From NCBI GenBank assembly GCA_029865445.1, contig JAOUGY010000053.1, positions 1-16,331 on the forward strand: 16,331 nucleotides of DNA. The letters run 5' to 3'. Shown in pieces: positions 15,884-16,331 of the stretch (the stretch's first letter is position 1; each line of letters opens with the position of its first letter). The position numbers and the translations under genes are program-made. Origin of the DNA: Acidimicrobiia bacterium. GTDB taxonomy: Bacteria > Actinomycetota > Acidimicrobiia > Spongiisociales > ZC4RG35. Below the pieces are notes generated by a model that was given only the letters and a program-made list of their open reading frames with translations, had not been told where the DNA came from and ran no database searches.

Positions 15884-16331
15884 TCACCGCCCAACCCGGC
15901 GGATGGATCGGCAGAGGTCGAGGGTGTCTCCGAAGACCACGAGCGATCGTGCACGGGCCACGAAGTCGTCGGGCATCGGTGCGACCCGACCGCTGTCGAT
16001 TCCCACGTGGAGGATCATCGACTCCTGGGTGGCGGCGGTCCGGCCATCGGTCCTCAGGTCGTGCCAGAGGTGGAGTCGCTTGGAATCGACACCCACGACA
16101 AGGCTGACCACGGCAATCTCGGCGTCGGCGGACACCTCTGCCAGGTACCGGGTGTGGGTTTCGGCGGTGTAGAAGGTGCCCCCCACCCCGGACCGGTATT
16201 CCTCGGAGAACCCGAGTTGGGACAGGACGTGGTCACCGGCATCGGAGAACACCACCCCGTAGTAGCCCTCGTTGAGGTGGTCGTTGTAGTCGACCCAGTG
16301 GTCCTGAACCGACACTCGATACGGGGTCAGC
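15884..16331 (-). CDS. Hotdog-fold acyl-CoA thioesterase, betainyl-CoA thioesterase-like (5' end outside the window)
   Basis: About 149 residues of a 4-hydroxybenzoyl-CoA thioesterase-type protein are visible. They include WVDYNDHLNEGYYGVVFSDA with the usual Asp-Tyr-Asn and an acidic active-site candidate, YTAETHTRYLAEVSADAEI, and VDSKRLHLWHDLR. The family's WIDYNGHM- and DDKRLHLFH-like motifs are shared with betainyl-CoA thioesterases of carnitine degradation. A GTG at 16315 could start the protein. However, the frame stays open to the window edge as LTPYR-VSVQDHW, and family members have YR-x-x-V just before the motif, so the real start is likely outside. It is transcribed towards the MttB-like gene 36 bases downstream, which supports a joint role in quaternary-amine breakdown. 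Confidence 0.85.
   Translation of the reverse strand, partial: LTPYRVSVQDHWVDYNDHLNEGYYGVVFSDAGDHVLSQLGFSEEYRSGVGGTFYTAETHTRYLAEVSADAEIAVVSLVVGVDSKRLHLWHDLRTDGRTAATQESMILHVGIDSGRVAPMPDDFVARARSLVVFGDTLDLCRSIRRVGR

Noticed and set aside
15884..16315. Complete 143-residue thioesterase starting at the GTG at 16315
   Set aside because: The frame stays open to the window edge and the upstream residues LTPYR fit the family, so the protein is more likely cut by the window.

Overview
The window is GC-rich chromosomal DNA with strong G/C preference at third codon positions. The gene families (CGNR zinc-finger regulator, fused PabB-PabC, Uma2 nuclease, TypA, a non-pyrrolysine MttB homologue, a zinc alcohol dehydrogenase) suggest a free-living actinobacterium, possibly of the Acidimicrobiia. 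That placement is an inference from gene content and style; there is no rRNA or tRNA to confirm it. I see no insertion sequence, phage gene, CRISPR array or tRNA.

Region 1 (1-5637, + strand) is a one-carbon operon. It holds the C-terminal part of formate-tetrahydrofolate ligase (fhs), then a three-gene NAD-dependent formate dehydrogenase. Two things stand out. First, the catalytic subunit carries an in-frame TGA (1288-1290) exactly at the active-site Cys/Sec position. It is followed by a hairpin that matches the geometry of the E. coli fdhF SECIS, so the gene is read as one selenoprotein (1045-2946) and not as two fragments. Second, the alpha subunit is split and its parts are permuted. The molybdopterin/selenocysteine part comes first, the fused NuoE/NuoF-like diaphorase subunit is in the middle, and the iron-sulfur N-terminal part is last. 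Together Fhs and the dehydrogenase would turn formyl-tetrahydrofolate into formate plus ATP and then into CO2 plus NADH, or run the first step the other way for assimilation. At the very start of the window fhs appears to have lost one base.

Region 2 (5638-8363) begins with a strong hairpin terminator. A small basic protein gene (- strand) lies opposite a CGNR-type regulator (+ strand), and an AT-rich intergenic stretch between them carries repeated TGTAAC-like half-sites. The regulator is followed closely by a fused aminodeoxychorismate synthase/lyase (folate precursor pABA synthesis).

Region 3 (8376-14024, - strand) is, in transcription order: a Uma2-family nuclease-like protein, the GTPase TypA/BipA, and a tight three-gene catabolic cassette. 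The cassette consists of an enolase-superfamily sugar-acid dehydratase-like protein, a 3-hydroxyisobutyrate dehydrogenase-like reductase and a zinc-dependent alcohol dehydrogenase. It looks like a route for a sugar acid or hydroxy acid; the substrate cannot be read from the sequence.

Region 4 (14025-16331) holds a small YjfB-like protein (+), then on the - strand an MttB-family methyltransferase homologue and, upstream of it, a hotdog thioesterase cut by the window end. This last pair would fit quaternary-amine (betaine/carnitine type) catabolism, which could supply methyl groups to the folate pool that region 1 oxidises. That link is an inference.
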